Source of the DNA: Astragalus membranaceus
Taxonomy: Eukaryota; Streptophyta; Magnoliopsida; Fabales; Fabaceae
Assembly: GCA_039519185.1 (NCBI GenBank)
Contig: CM076854.1
Coordinates: 149,902,997 to 149,966,996, forward strand
Reading direction: 5' to 3'
DNA: 64,000 bases
Below, piece after piece: positions 12,940 through 26,248 of this stretch (positions within the stretch are counted from its first letter, which is position 1; every line of letters starts with the position of its first letter). Below the pieces are notes generated by a model. It was not told the origin of the DNA. It saw only the letters and a list, made by a program, of their open reading frames with translations, and ran no database searches. The translations under genes and the position numbers were made by a program.

Positions 12940-15900
12940 ATGTCGAACCCTCAAAATCAGAAACCATGGAAAGCAGAGTACGCGAAATCGGGGCGATCGT
13001 CATGCAGGTCCTGCAAGAGTCCCATTGCCAGCGAGAATCTCCGTCTCGGCAAGATGGTCCAATCCACCAAATTCGACGGCCTCATGCCGGTAAGTAATAA
13101 TAACTTTACTTTTCTTCTCTTCTCTTTATTATGTTTTTCCTCAAAAAAACACACTTTTTATTTTTAATGCTTCCAACAAGTTTTCATCTTTCTCCTTTTT
13201 CCCCCAAACCCCATTCCCCTCCTAGATAGTACTTTCTTCTTCTTTGCATTTCAGCTGTGTATGTGTGTGTAGTTGGATGAATGTACGTTTAGGTATGCTT
13301 CTGCATTTCCAAATTTCTTGATTTTTAAATGTATTATTATACGGTTATGTTATGAGTAAAGTTTTATAGTGATTTCATTGTACCTTTTTTTTTGACAAAT
13401 TTCATTGTGCTTTTAGAAGCTTTTGTTTTTAATATCAAAAGATTATACTTTTAGTCTGTATTGTGTTAAGGATTTAGTTTATGTACACAGACGGTGTACA
13501 TTCTTTTTACACATACATATTTTTTACACTCAATCAATCATAATTTGTCACGTCATTAAAAATGGTTGAGTTAAGAATGGTTGAGGCTTCTCACAACTAC
13601 ATATGAAAGTCATTGACGATGCATAGTGCATGACAATTAAACCCTTTTCTGAATCTATAGTATTTGTTTTCTACCAGATGTGGAATCATGCTGATTGCAT
13701 ATTGAACAAAGCCAAACAGATAAAATCGTGAGCAAATTTCTACTTATTTCATTATATATATTATGCATTTGTTTGATCTTTTTACATTGACAAGGATTTA
13801 TTGTCATGTGCTGTTGTTCTTCTAGAGTTGATGATGTTGAAAACATAGAGTTGCTTCGGTGGGAAGATCAACAGAAGATCAGAAAATACATAGAGAGTGG
13901 TGGCAGTGGCACACCAAAGTCGAGTGGTGGCACTGGCACACCAAAGTTGAGTGCCGTCAAAAATACTGAATATGGTATTGAAGTTTCACAAACTTCTCGC
14001 GCCACTTGCAAGCATTGTGGTCAAAAAATTATCAAAGGAGAGGTTGGCTTTCAAAAGTTTCTTTTTATGTTGTAGTATTGCTAACTTCTTATAGCTTGTT
14101 TGTAATGTTAATTGGACGTGATGGGTTTTTTTGGTGTGAAAAATGAGATCATAAGCAGAAACATATTAGTTTAAGATGGCAAATTTGATGAGTTTGGGCT
14201 TCAGTTTATTTTGTAATAACATATTTTGCATTTAGTACCAGAATTGCTATGCTATATTGCATTTTCCATCTTAAGATCCATATTGTATGGCCAAAATCCC
14301 TCCGGCTAGCCTATCTCACCTTTCAAGCGAGAGGAAATTTGTAGAACAAGAGTTCATAGAAAAACAAGGGTATCACAAGCTATGTTTTATGAGCAGTGCT
14401 GTGGACATGGAGTAATTTTAGTTTAGTTCTCCTAAGTTCTGCCACTCAAATAAATTATGTTACTTAGTTCTTTTGGGTAGACGATTCTTAACTTTTTATC
14501 CATTCCTCTTCAGTTGTATAATGTCTAAAGAAATAAAAACCTTCTGGCTTCTTGTACACATGTTGTCTTTACTAGTTAGGTTGGGGGTATTGTTGGGGAG
14601 GTGCTAATCAGGGATTGAGTCCGTCCTGAATTCTGGCTACTTCTTTGGGGGTTGAACTTGGAATCTTGCATTCATCCAATTTTCCTCCCTCTTATTTAAC
14701 TATAAAGTACTATGAAGTCCTTAAAATGTAAACAAAATTCAAGATTATTTTGGGAATGATCAAGTTAATCACTAATGTCATAGATTCTTCATGCTTGTTA
14801 AGCTTCGTTTCTGTAATGTCGAGATTGTTAAAATTGACTGCAATTCATTTGGAGACCAGTAAGTGTATTTTATTTATTCTGATTTGTATCAGAATTCAGA
14901 ATGTTCCCTGATCATTCATGGTCATATTGATCCATGCATGTGTTATTGGTTTTGTATTATTTCCGCTCATTGTCTATTCTTAATTTGATTTTTAGGTCCG
15001 CATATCTACTAAACCTGATGGTCAAGGTGCTAGGGGTTTGGCTTGGCACCATGCTAAGTGTCTCATGGAACAATCACCATCAATTGAAGTGGATAAGTTG
15101 TCTGGATGGGATAGTCTCTCATCTTCTGATCAATCAGCTGTCAGTGACTTGGTTATGAAGGGCCATTCTATGGATAAGGGAGGTATAGTGATTGATTAAA
15201 AAATAGTGGGTTTTAATGCTGTAGTTATTGCATCCCTTTTTGTTTGTTTTTTGTAATTACTTTCTAGCTATTTCTTTTTAGGTGGTAGTGGTACAAATGT
15301 TGAGGCTAAAGAGGTTGAAGAAGCCACACAGCAATCCTCTTCCAAAGGTGGCACAAAACGGGGGAAGAATGCTGATGGTGAGCAGAAGTCAAAAGCCGCT
15401 AAGGTCAAGGGAGATGTGTCTGTGAGCAGGGCAGCGGCAATAAAAAATGGTGATGACTCAGGGGAAGCATGCAATATTGAGAACAGACTGGAGGCCCAGA
15501 GCAAAGAACTCTGGTCTCTGAAGGATGATCTTAAAAAGCATGTAACAACAGCAGAGTTGCGTGAAATGCTGGAAGCTAATGATCAGGATTCAACTGGATC
15601 AGAACTTGATTTGCGTGATCGCTGGTAATTTAATCACTCATTCACTTTCTGGTGCATTGTTCCTTTCTTCTAAGATACTGATGATTACATTTATTTGTCT
15701 GCTGGGTGTCTGGTTATTATGCACGATTATTTGTATTGAGTATAGTTGTAATGGATAAATCATAAATAATAATTTATTCATCAAAAGGAAAATTTAAATG
15801 CAAGAAAATGTAGCATATCTATAATTGCCTGGATGGAGTCAGATTTTCCTGATCCATTTTGCAATTTTTTGATGTGTTTTGAAAATACTATTCTGCAAGA

Positions 15901-18900
15901 TATGATTTATTTCCCCAACTGTGATCATTATTATTGTGGTTTCAGTGCCGACGGAATGATGTTTGGAGCACATGGTCACTGCCCACTATGTTCTGGTTTT
16001 CTGCGTTACTCTGGAGGAATGTACCGTTGCAGTGGATTCATTTCTGAGTGGAGTAAATGTTCCTATTCTACTTGTGAACCAAAGCGTGCTGAAGGGAAGT
16101 GGAAAATCCCAAAGGAAACAGATAATCAGTACCTTAAAAAGGTCTGTAGAAGCAAGAAAAAAATCATAAAACAAAACCAACATATTGTGACTTAAGTTTT
16201 TGCATACTGTTTTACAGTGGTTCAAGTCTCAAAAAGGGAAGAAACCGATTAGGATATTGCCTCCGTCATCATCAAGGACTTCTGCTGAAAGTCAAATTAC
16301 TGCCTCCCAGCATCACTATCAGTCATCAAGCAGTGAAAGTTTGGGAGATTTCAAAGTCTCCATCTCTGGATTACCTAAAGATTCTATTGTATAACCTCTT
16401 TTCATTATTCCTTTAACATCTGTATTTTCACATCCAGAATTGAAGCCTCTCTCCTTCAAAGCAATTAAGAGATTGTCATGTATGATTAAGTTTTATAGTA
16501 TATACTATTTTGTATTCATCTCCTATAGGGTGATTTTACAGGAGGAATGGAAACGCAAAATTGATGGCATAGGTGGGGTTTTTCATGCAAAAGTGAAGAA
16601 AGGTATCTGCTGCACAGACATATCTATGAAAATTGAGAATTTAAAAGAAAAATGAGAAATATATTTTTTCCTCTTCATATGTATGATTTTTGTGATCGTT
16701 AGTTGAACTGTTTATTTGCAGAAACTAACTGCTTGGTAGTTGGTGGAGCACTCAATGATGAAGCTGAGATGCGGAAGGCAAGGTATTGGTGAACTAAATG
16801 TCAGGCTCTAAAATTTCCCTCTTTGATTATTTCTAACATTACTAACTTGGAAGAGTTTCATCTATAGGAGGATGAAAATACCAATAGTCAGAGAGGACTA
16901 TTTGGTTGACTGCATAGAAAGAAAGAAGAAGCTTCCATTTGATATGTACAAAGTTGAAATGATTGGCGAGGCTTCTAGCATGGTCACCATCAAAGTGAAG
17001 GGGCAGAGTGCTGTTCACGAGGCTTCTGGCCTACAGGATTCTGGCCACATACTAGAGGAAGGGAAAAGCATATATAATACAACTTTGAATATGTCTGATT
17101 TGTCTAGTGGTATTAACAGGTTGGTTCATTGCTTCTTAACTTTATTGTGCAGCAGCCTTCTGCACAAATTTTCGGTAGTTGTTAACCTGGATATAACAGT
17201 TTAGTTTCTTTGTCATTGATGCATAAAGTTGAACATAAAGGTGTGCTACTAGATTCTGCTATAATGCTATGTTTCATAAAAACCACCATGCTGTCAGTTA
17301 CGACGAGCTGATATGTTCTATATTTTGATTTATTTATCCTTCTGAAGTTGACTATCATTTCCAATTGGAACATTAGTTGAGATTATGATATTATGTTTTA
17401 AGTGTTATTTCAAACATGCTCAGAATATATAATGACATTCTTAACTTTTTATATTCCATCACTCGCTTCTAAGAATGATTCCATTGTAGAAACCATGAAT
17501 TATCCAGGAACGAAACTGCTTTGATACCAGTTGATAGAAATCGGTTCAAATTGTTAAAAAATATACAGAATTCTGATTTGTTATTGATAATAAGAGAATT
17601 TGAATTGCAAATAAGTCACACCAAATAACATATGAGAGTCTCTAGAGGAATTCTAGAGCCTTGGTCTCTCCATAGTTATCAAAATCGCGATTTATATCGC
17701 AAAATCGTATGATTCTACAATTCCACACCCCCTCTACGATTCGATTTCGTTGCAGAATCGGAAAAGTTGTGATATCGTGCGATCAATGGTGGAATCGTAC
17801 GATTTGGCGATTTCAATGGCGATTTTGCTTGAAAATCGCAGCAGGAGCGCAACTGTTGAAGACACTGGAAACGGGTCGGGTTTGATAACTATGGGTCTCT
17901 CCCCTTTCCAATACCTAATCAAATGTTGAAGATACTTTTTTTTTTGGGTAGAATCTTACGATTCTACTTGCGATTTTACGATTTCCGATTTTGCTACCCT
18001 GCTTTCGATCTTGCGTAGAATCTCGATTTTGATAACTATGGGTCTCTCCCCTTTCCAATACCTAATCAAATGTCAAGATATCCATTTCAGACATGTCTTT
18101 GCCTATTTATTCTTAATTACAACTGACTGAACAGAACTGCATTATTAGGCAGTTATTAACTGTTACACAAACTGCAGAATTAATATAACTGTTTCCTAAT
18201 AATAATAATACTGCACACAAATAACTCTATTGGGAGGGGAGAACCACACGACCAGCAAAGCTGGGTACACGTGGCCAGTCAGGTTCCCCGGCGTAGATCA
18301 GTCACTAGCAAATCTGGTGGATACTTCACATCAATAACACGGTAACCCAATTTTTTTGTGTGTTAAGATCATATTCTACGGTAGAGCACATGAGGGTATT
18401 TATAGAAGGGTGTGGCTTCTTTGCCTAATTAGCTGCTGATTAACAAAAATTCTGTTATCTGACATAATGAGGACCAACTTGTCACTGACCAACTAACTGA
18501 CTAGTCTACAAGCTATTCGATTCTGCAAGCTATATATTATGGATGACAAAAGAGCACAAATGCAGAGACGGTCTATGAAAGAAACTGCACTATTATTACT
18601 CTAACAATTTTGACTGGGATTCTTTTTAATATTTACTTGATGAGTTATTAATTTTTTTGATCATGAACTGAGGGCACTCAGGTCAGGGCAGTAATTATGC
18701 AGTTACTGCAGCTATTTACTGTAACAATGCTTAATGGGAGCACTGGGGGTCTGGGGCAGTTGGGCCTAACAACCCACTTGAATTATCTTGCATCACTTTC
18801 TTTTTCAAGATTCTTGTTAGCACTCCCACAAAAAATAAACTTAGTCTCCATTATCAACTTCTAACTTTTGTTCCCCATGTATAGCTACTACATCCTTCAA

Positions 18901-21900
18901 ATAATTGAAGAAGATAAGGGGTCAGATTGCTATGTGTTTCGTAAATGGGGTCGAGTGGGAAATGATAAGATTGGAGGGTCCAAACTGGAGGAAATGCCGA
19001 AATTTGATGCAATCAGTGAATTCAAACGGCTATTCTTTGAGAAAACTGGAAACCCTTGGGAGGCCTGGGAACAAAAGACTATTCAGAAGCAACCTGGAAG
19101 ATTCTTCCCATTGGAAATTGTACTATATTTAGTCCTAGTTTTAACTTGTTTGACGTAAGTCATTCTCATTCATCAGGTCGACATTCAACTGATGGTTGTT
19201 TTAAACACTTGATTTTGTAGGACTATGGAGTTAACAAACAGGTCTCAAAAAAGAATAAAAACAATGCACCCAGCAAGCTACCCCCTGCATTAGTAGAACT
19301 GATGAAGATGCTCTTTAATGTGGAAACATACAGGTCATAGTCAAATGCCTTTTCATTTTATTAAACTACTATGTCTCTGTAATACTGAATCTTGAGTTTT
19401 GTAGAGCCGCAATGATGGAATTTGAGATTAATATGTCCGAAATGCCACTTGGGAAACTGAGCAAAAGTAATATCCAAAAGGGTATGTTGATGCATTATCA
19501 TTATTTTAAGACTTTTTATGAGTTAAGATAGTGTCCAGTTTCGTTTCATTGGCAGTGTCAACCAAACACATTGTGTATTGAAATGATAAATCATAAATGT
19601 TCGATTTTATGTTGGTCTTCTCCCTCTTTCTTCCCAGGGTTTGAAGCGTTAACAGATATACAGAATCTGTTAACAAATGGCAATAATGATCCATCAATTA
19701 GGGAAAGCTTGCTCATTGATGCCAGCAACCGGTTCTTCACTATGATCCCTTCCATTCATCCACATATTATTAGGGATGATGATGATTTTAAGTCAAAGGT
19801 TTGTACTGCATTTTTTATTTCTATATCATGTCTTCTTTGAAGGACACCATATTCATGTCATCTTAGGTTTAGTAATAAATCAATTCATTACATTAGATTG
19901 ATGCTCTAGTTTTCCTCTTGCAACCATGACTGAAGAAGGAAGTACCTATTTTTGGCCGCTGAAGTCTAAAACTCAAAATACAAATAATTTAAAATTTTAA
20001 TACAGTAACGACTAATGAAGAACTTATACCGGACCTTCACATGATTCTTTAAGTTTGTTTTCTTGCAATTTAACCGTGGGCTATTAAATTTGTGAAGGTT
20101 GGGTTAGGACCATTCAAATAGTAATGGTATTCGCAGGATGTAATAACATTCAAGGAATGCAAATAATATGAATGATATACAAATTATCTAATTCTATACG
20201 GACATGGTCTGTGGTTCGGCAAATTTGAGTCCCTTTCATCATAAATGGTTCCGCTTTTTTTTGGTAGGTGAAAATGTTAGAAGCCCTTCAGGACATTGAA
20301 ATAGCCTCAAGATTAGTTGGATTTGATGCCAACAGTGAAGATTCCATTGATGATAATTATAAGAAGCTCCACTGTGGTATATCTCCTCTTCCTCATGACA
20401 GTGAAGATTTTCGATTAGTTGAGAAGTTTCTCCATACGACTCATGCCCCCACACATATGGTATGTCTAGCTTGGTTTATGAGTGTGTATTTGTGTATTTA
20501 TGTTTCTGGGGAGCTTTAATTTCTTACATTCTACATGTTTTAACAATATTTGTAATCCATCTACACAGGACTGGAGTCTTGAGGTAGAAGAAGTTTTTTC
20601 ACTTGAAAGGGAGGGAGAATTTGACAAGTTTGCTCCTTACAGGGACAAACTTGGTAACAGAATGCTCCTATGGCATGGTAGGTTGTGTTGCTAGCTATTA
20701 GTTCACTTGTATGTATGCTTTTGTGAAATATCCTCTTATGATGTAATAAATGAGTAGGAAAATTGGAAAGGAAAGACGGATTTCTAAAGTTATGAAACCT
20801 TAAAAATCTTCTCCAATCTCTAAATACCTCTCATGAAATTCTTTTCATATATCTGATTACTTGGTAAGATAATACTAGACCCACATGGATGACTGTTTTG
20901 TGATATTGCGCACACTACCCTTATAAATGAAAATATGTACAATTTTGAGTTAGACACCTATAATGAAAATGTTCTCTATTTCAGGTTCTAGGTTGACAAA
21001 CTTTGTGGGCATTCTTAGCCAAGGACTCAGAATTGCACCTCCAGAAGCCCCTGCAACTGGCTACATGGTTCTATCTATTACTCCTCTTCCACACTGCTTT
21101 TTTATGTTTATGTTTATGTTTATATTTTCATGCACGTCTTACCTTTCTATAGCAATACTACAATCTGAATATAAATTACCTGCAGTTTGGCAAAGGGGTT
21201 TACTTTGCTGATTTGGTCAGCAAGAGTGCTCAGTATTGCTTTACTGATAAGAAAAATCCTGTTGGTTTAATGCTTTTGAGTGAAGTTGCTCTTGGAAATG
21301 TCTATGAGCTCAAAAAAGCTAAGGTCAGTCTGGTTTAATTCAAGTTATGCATATCAGTTTATGTAGGCATGTAGTTGATTGTTTATGAGTGCAAATGCAT
21401 TCTAAATGAGCAACAGTGTTGCATTCAACACTAAATTTCTTCCAAATGGATTTGCAGTAATTTGTATTTTCATTTTTTTTTATTGTCTTTATCCTCTGCC
21501 AAATAGTATATGGATAAACCTCCTGAAGGAAAGCACTCCACTAAAGGACTGGGCAAGAAAATGCCTCAGGAATCGGAATACGTAAAGTGGAGGGGTGATG
21601 TGACTGTTCCTTGTGGCAAACCAGTGTCATCAAATGTCAAGGCGTCTGAGCTGATGTACAATGAGTTTATTGTTTATAACACTGCTCAAGTAAGTTTTAA
21701 CCTCGTCTGTTGTATGTATGCTTTATCATACTAATAAAGCAAACTAAGATACTGTAGTTTAAACCGTAATAAAATGAAAAGTGGAAAAATTTCTATTGCT
21801 TTGGCCATTATTAATTTGCTATATTTAAGGTGTGCTTGTTTAAGATCAAGATTAAGTGATTCTCTGTTTAGCAAAAATAAAGTAAATGATTCTAACATCG

Positions 21901-22504
21901 TGTAAAAGAGTTGGTAAGAAAACACATCGTGTAAAAAGGCTAGCCTCCCAAAATAATTACAAATCTATTATTTTTTTTCAGTATCTGATTTTTTCCAATT
22001 GCAATGTTTGAAGTGATTTTTTTCAACAAAAAAAAGCTTAAACAAGCCACTCTCATCCAGATTAACCATGATTTTTATGAAGTTTCTTTTGTAGATGAGT
22101 TATTGCTATGATGAATAGCGAACTTTTATTTTATTATATATATATATATATACTAATTTTAATATTGGAAACACTACACAGATACATGAAAAAAAAAATT
22201 AGGATTCTTTTTCCTGTGATAGTATAGTACACAAATTCCCCAGCGAGTACATAGCTTGGGTATGTGGCTGATAAATGATTATGTAGCTGTTCTTTGTTGG
22301 TTTCCACTGTCATTTGTTAAAACTTGATTCATGAGAGACATGCTTGTGCAGTGCTCTATATTGTTTAATTTGTCGTAGTTAAAGCCTCTTATATGGTACT
22401 ATTTTTCCCTCCTCAGTAAACACATGCTTGTAACTGAATGTGGACTTTTTGTGCAGGTCAAACTGCAATACTTATTGAAGGTGAGGTTCCATCACAAGAA
22501 GTGA
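12940..22504 (+). CDS. PARP1: Poly(ADP-ribose) polymerase 1 (nuclear DNA-damage sensor), 20 coding exons
   Basis: Coding exons: 12940-13089, 13678-13727, 13826-14042, 14996-15182, 15282-15624, 15946-16141, 16218-16388, 16542-16602, 16722-16782, 16868-17119, 18885-19119, 19221-19333, 19405-19481, 19638-19798, 20268-20459, 20569-20677, 20985-21067, 21186-21323, 21507-21689 and 22457-22504. All junctions are GT/AG and the total is 1009 codons with the stop, close to the ~980 aa of plant PARP1. Domains in order: zinc finger 1 (C22, C25, H54, C57), zinc finger 2 (C128, C131, H158, C161), zinc-binding PADR1 region (C328, C331, C344, C354), BRCT (about 424-510), WGR (584-586), helical regulatory domain, and ADP-ribosyltransferase domain with triad H858, Y892, E985. 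From the family, it binds DNA breaks and builds poly(ADP-ribose) from NAD+ on chromatin proteins. The start is the first ATG before the MSNPQ finger exon. No stop or frameshift was seen, so the gene looks functional. Intron 10 (1765 bp) is enlarged by repeats. Confidence 0.96.
17532..18606 (-). repeat. LTR of a retrotransposon inside PARP1 intron 10
   Basis: The plus strand has CTGCTTTGATACCA just to the left, the complement of a slightly diverged tRNA-Met primer site (TGGTATCAAAGCAG). Next comes TGATAGAAATC, and the block ends with CTAACA at 18606, so on the minus strand it runs TGTTAG...TATCA. A minus-strand TATA box (complement of TATTTATAG near 18399) supports an LTR antisense to PARP1. 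Only a few internal bases remain beyond the primer site, and no second LTR or clear target duplication was found. Secondary insertions lie inside it. Confidence 0.55.
17672..18039. repeat. Inverted-repeat (MITE-like) insertion within the intronic LTR
   Basis: The left end reads ATAGTTATCAAAATCG and the right end CGATTTTGATAACTAT, a 16-bp perfect inverted repeat. Between them are many ATCG/CGATT motifs. The copy at 17881-17893 (TTTGATAACTATG) and a duplicated flank (GGTCTCTCCCCTTTCC, near 17893 and 18040) show a partial internal duplication. The family is not identified. Confidence 0.55.
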
Positions 22505-24139
22505 GGATCGGTAAGTGGAGGCGTGCTGTTTTGGGGTGTCATTTGTAGGGAAGCAGTATTTGTACATAGTCCGTGTGGGATTTTCCTGAATTCTCTTGAT
22601 AAGAGCTCATTTTGAATTGACTGGAGATCTTTCAACCTGCTTTTTTTGTTATGTTTGTAAGTCCAGGGATGTAGTTGACTCGTCACTCGGAACATAAATC
22701 TCTCATGCAGGAACTGCTTTTGTGTATATGGAACCACTCTTTTAATATCAAACTTCTGACTATCGAGTTCTTCCCTTCTAATATCCGTTGCACTTGCATC
22801 ACTCTAGGGGGAACTTACTTTGTTACACAATATATTACGTGGTCTGCATGTGGGTCAGGTGAAAAGGTCTTGTTTTTTTCAACGAAAAATGTTAGTGAGG
22901 TGTCCACGAATAGAACTTTGGACCTCAAAAGTGAGTTCTTAGCCTTATGAACTCGATAAGAACTAGCTGTTGGACGATGAAAAGGTTGTGTTAATGAATG
23001 CATTCATATATGTTTGATTATATGACATCATGTTAGTCAATGGGCTTGGATCATCTCCTTCCCACTCACCCAATATCTCCCTTCATCCTCCTATCTCTCT
23101 TAAATTCACTCCCTCTCAGTATTATTTATAATTTTGTAATCATTTTCTCTATTTTCACAACCTTGTATTTTGTGGAGAGGAAGAAGGGAATGAGAGGATT
23201 CAAACACGTTAGTCAATACCTATCAATCGAGTTCTTTCAATTAGACCTTTTGTATTGCACTCTTAGCAAGACCCATAACATAGGACTCTTGTTTATACAA
23301 ACAACCATTTCTCTTTGTCAAGTATGACGAAACTTTCATGTTTCAGGTTTTTTCCTCTCCAAGCCATATCTTTATGTCTTCGCTGCTTAGTGGCTCATCT
23401 TGCATCACTAGGTACTAGCTACCCATCAAATACAGCTGGTCCTTAATGTGATGAATAGGCTTTTACAAGCTAATTTATTGTTTGTTTTGGTGTTATCTGA
23501 AAGCAATTCATCTGAATCTGATCAAAGTATTTTGACTTTGCAAATTCATAATGGCTAGTTTGATGAGAATGGTAATGTATAATATTAAGCCATTTCTATT
23601 GGAGTCTCTTGCGCGTTTCTTAATCTAAAAAGTGATGTAAGAGCTATCTTTCTTCATAAGGATGTAGATTTGATTTTAGATTTTGATAACTACCTTAAAC
23701 ATCTTATATTAAACGAATCTATAAATACATCTTTCTACTTGAATAAACAAAATAGTATGAAGTTTGAATATAATGATACAGTCATCAACAAGTTGGAAAA
23801 AAGAACACTGACAAATTAATAATTGATTGTTTATATTTTTTTTAATGAGTTAGAAGGAAAATTTAAAAGTATGGTAAGGCCCGCAAGGTGATAACTGAGG
23901 TAATGTTTATTTTTTAAGTGGTTTTTTTTTTTCCTTTATTTGTCTGGGTGACAAGGAAAGCATACGAGAGAGTAACCATAAGCAAATCACAAAGCAGCCC
24001 CAAATTCAAATAAAAGCTTGTTTGTAAGAGACTCAGCAGAATGGCAACTAGCAAGCAAGTGCAATTTTTAATGATGTTCTTTTATCTACTTTCAATCTAA
24101 ATAAAAACATATGCGAGCACATTTACATTTTTAGACATC
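22505..24139. other. Intergenic DNA downstream of PARP1
   Basis: The first 200-300 bases are the likely PARP1 3'UTR. The rest is AT-rich, with only short ORFs that lack splice context or recognisable domains. I see no RNA gene and no well-bounded repeat. Confidence 0.5.
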
Positions 24140-26248
24140 ACTAAGTTTTGACATTTGTCACAATTTAGGGGTAAAATAGACAATTCACCACATAAAGACA
24201 AAACGCTACGATGCCGCAACAGTTCGCTACAGTGCAAATTCTGCACGCTACAGTATGCTACAGTACCAATTCTGGCGCGCTACAGTATGCTACAGTACCA
24301 ATACAGTTATTTTATTTTACTTTTTAAAAACTGATTTTTTTTTTAAATATATTTTTTAAAAAAGAAATGAATATTTTAATTTTTTTTTATTCACTGTTTT
24401 TTTAATTTTTTTTTAAAAACTGTTTGTCAATATTTTTATAAAAACAATTAGTCACTATAAATCAATTATTCACTATATTTATAATCTACTCAAACTACTA
24501 AAATTAATAAAACAATTAGTCACGATAAATCAATTAGCCACTATCCATTGTCAAAAAAAGAACTGTAAATAACTTTAACCCGTACCAAAAATTACAAAAT
24601 AACTACTAAAACTAATCAATTTAACTACTTTTGTTAAAATCAATCAATTTAACCACTACCAAAAATTACCAAATAACTATTTTATAATTACTAAAAAGGA
24701 GTAAAATGCCAACGAGAGTGGCAACGAGAGCGCCAATAGGAGTGGCAACGAAAGCGCCAACGGGAGAGGCAACGGGAGTGACAACGATAGAGGGAAAACA
24801 AAGTGAGAGACAAAAAACTGATTGAAAACTGCAATCAGAAGCTGCAACAGACGCAACGAAAGGACAAAAAACAGGGAATTTTAAAAACAACTTTTTTTCC
24901 AGTTTTTCTTTCCATAAAATAATCACTTTTTTGTCAGTTTTTTTACTAAAAACATAATATTTTTTAACTATTTCTATAATTTACTCAAACTACTAAAATT
25001 AATCAATTTATCTACTACCAATTGTAAAAAAAAAACCATACCTCTAACAATAGTTTCAAAATGATTTATTCCAAACAAATAAATTATTAAATTAATATTA
25101 CACTCAATAATTAAATAATTTAAAATTTACTATTTATTATAATCTCTATTAAAAGTACTAAAATCAATCAAATTTTTCATGTAATAAATAAAATCAATTT
25201 AATCACTAACAATTGTAATATTAAATCATATAGAAAAAAAGGAGAAACATGTGACAACGGGAGCGGCAACGAGAGATTGACAACGAGATCGACAATGAGA
25301 TCGGCAACGAGAGCGGCAACGGGAGTGCCAACGGGAGTGCCAACAAGAGAGCGAACGAGAGCGCCAACGAGAGTGTCAACAAGAGAGGGAACGAGAGCGA
25401 CGGGGCTGCATATTTTACCTTTTACTCCATTATTAATTAATATTATAAGAAGATACCGACTTTGTTTTAACATTTTGCAACACAACTATTTTAGTAAATT
25501 CACCCCTAAAAGACAAAATTTGCAACACAACGAGAGCGGCAAGCAAGACTGGCAATGGAATTGACAACGAGAGCAACAGCGGGAACAAGAGTGGGAACGA
25601 GAGAGACAAGGAGAGCGCCAACGTGGGTGCATATTTTTAAAAATCTTATTTTCTTTTTTTCTTCATTTTTACTCCATCTAAAATTTATTATTTACTATAA
25701 TCTCTCTATTAAAACTATTCAAATCAATCAATTTAACCACTAAGAATTATTATATAAATACAACTTTAGCCATTACCAAACTTTACAAAATAATTTACTT
25801 ATAATTAAACGAATATGATTTAATTAATATTAAATCATATAGAAAAATATGAGTTAACATGTGGCAACGGGAGCGACAACGAGAGACTGGCAATGGTAGC
25901 TGCAACGGGAGTGGGAACCAGAGAGGTAACGAGAGCGTCAACGGGAGTGCCAACGGGAGGGCCAACGAGGATCTAAATGAGAGTGTCAACAGGGATGCAT
26001 ATTTTACCTCTAATGTCTAAATACATTATTATGGATCAATGTAATTCTGATTGTCAATCTCCTTTAATTTCTTCGACTCAATATAATTTTCATTTGTATC
26101 TTATATGACATAATATCTATCTCTTTCCACTTTGAATTTCAAATCATACATTTTGGACATTGTTCACAACTTATGGTTATCTTCCAAATTACTATTATGA
26201 CTTCATGGCAATATACCGACCTTACAGTATGCACGGGTAAAATACTAG
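24140..26248 (+). repeat. Block of degenerate 12-bp minisatellites, possibly a Helitron
   Basis: Four clusters of a 12-base unit close to CAACGAGAGCGC / CAACGGGAGTGC lie at about 24707-24795, 25252-25402, 25530-25625 and 25858-25995, separated by very AT-rich spacers. The clusters themselves recur: 'AATCATATAGAAAAA' followed by GGAGAAACATGTG or a variant starts arrays at 25225 and 25829. The left part (24210-24305) has repeated GCTACAGTATGCTACAGT. The block ends with GCACGGGTAAAATA and CTAG at 26245-26248, followed by T, which resembles a Helitron 3' terminus with a decayed hairpin. The ORFs across the clusters are by-products of the 12-bp period. The Helitron assignment is tentative. Confidence 0.55.

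Noticed and set aside
24666..25989. Frames of 60-100 residues rich in A, T, V, P and R, such as repeated ARAP/VGTP-like words
   Set aside because: They result from the 12-bp minisatellite, which is a multiple of three and so stays open. The frame is not kept between islands, and no splice sites or domains support a gene.
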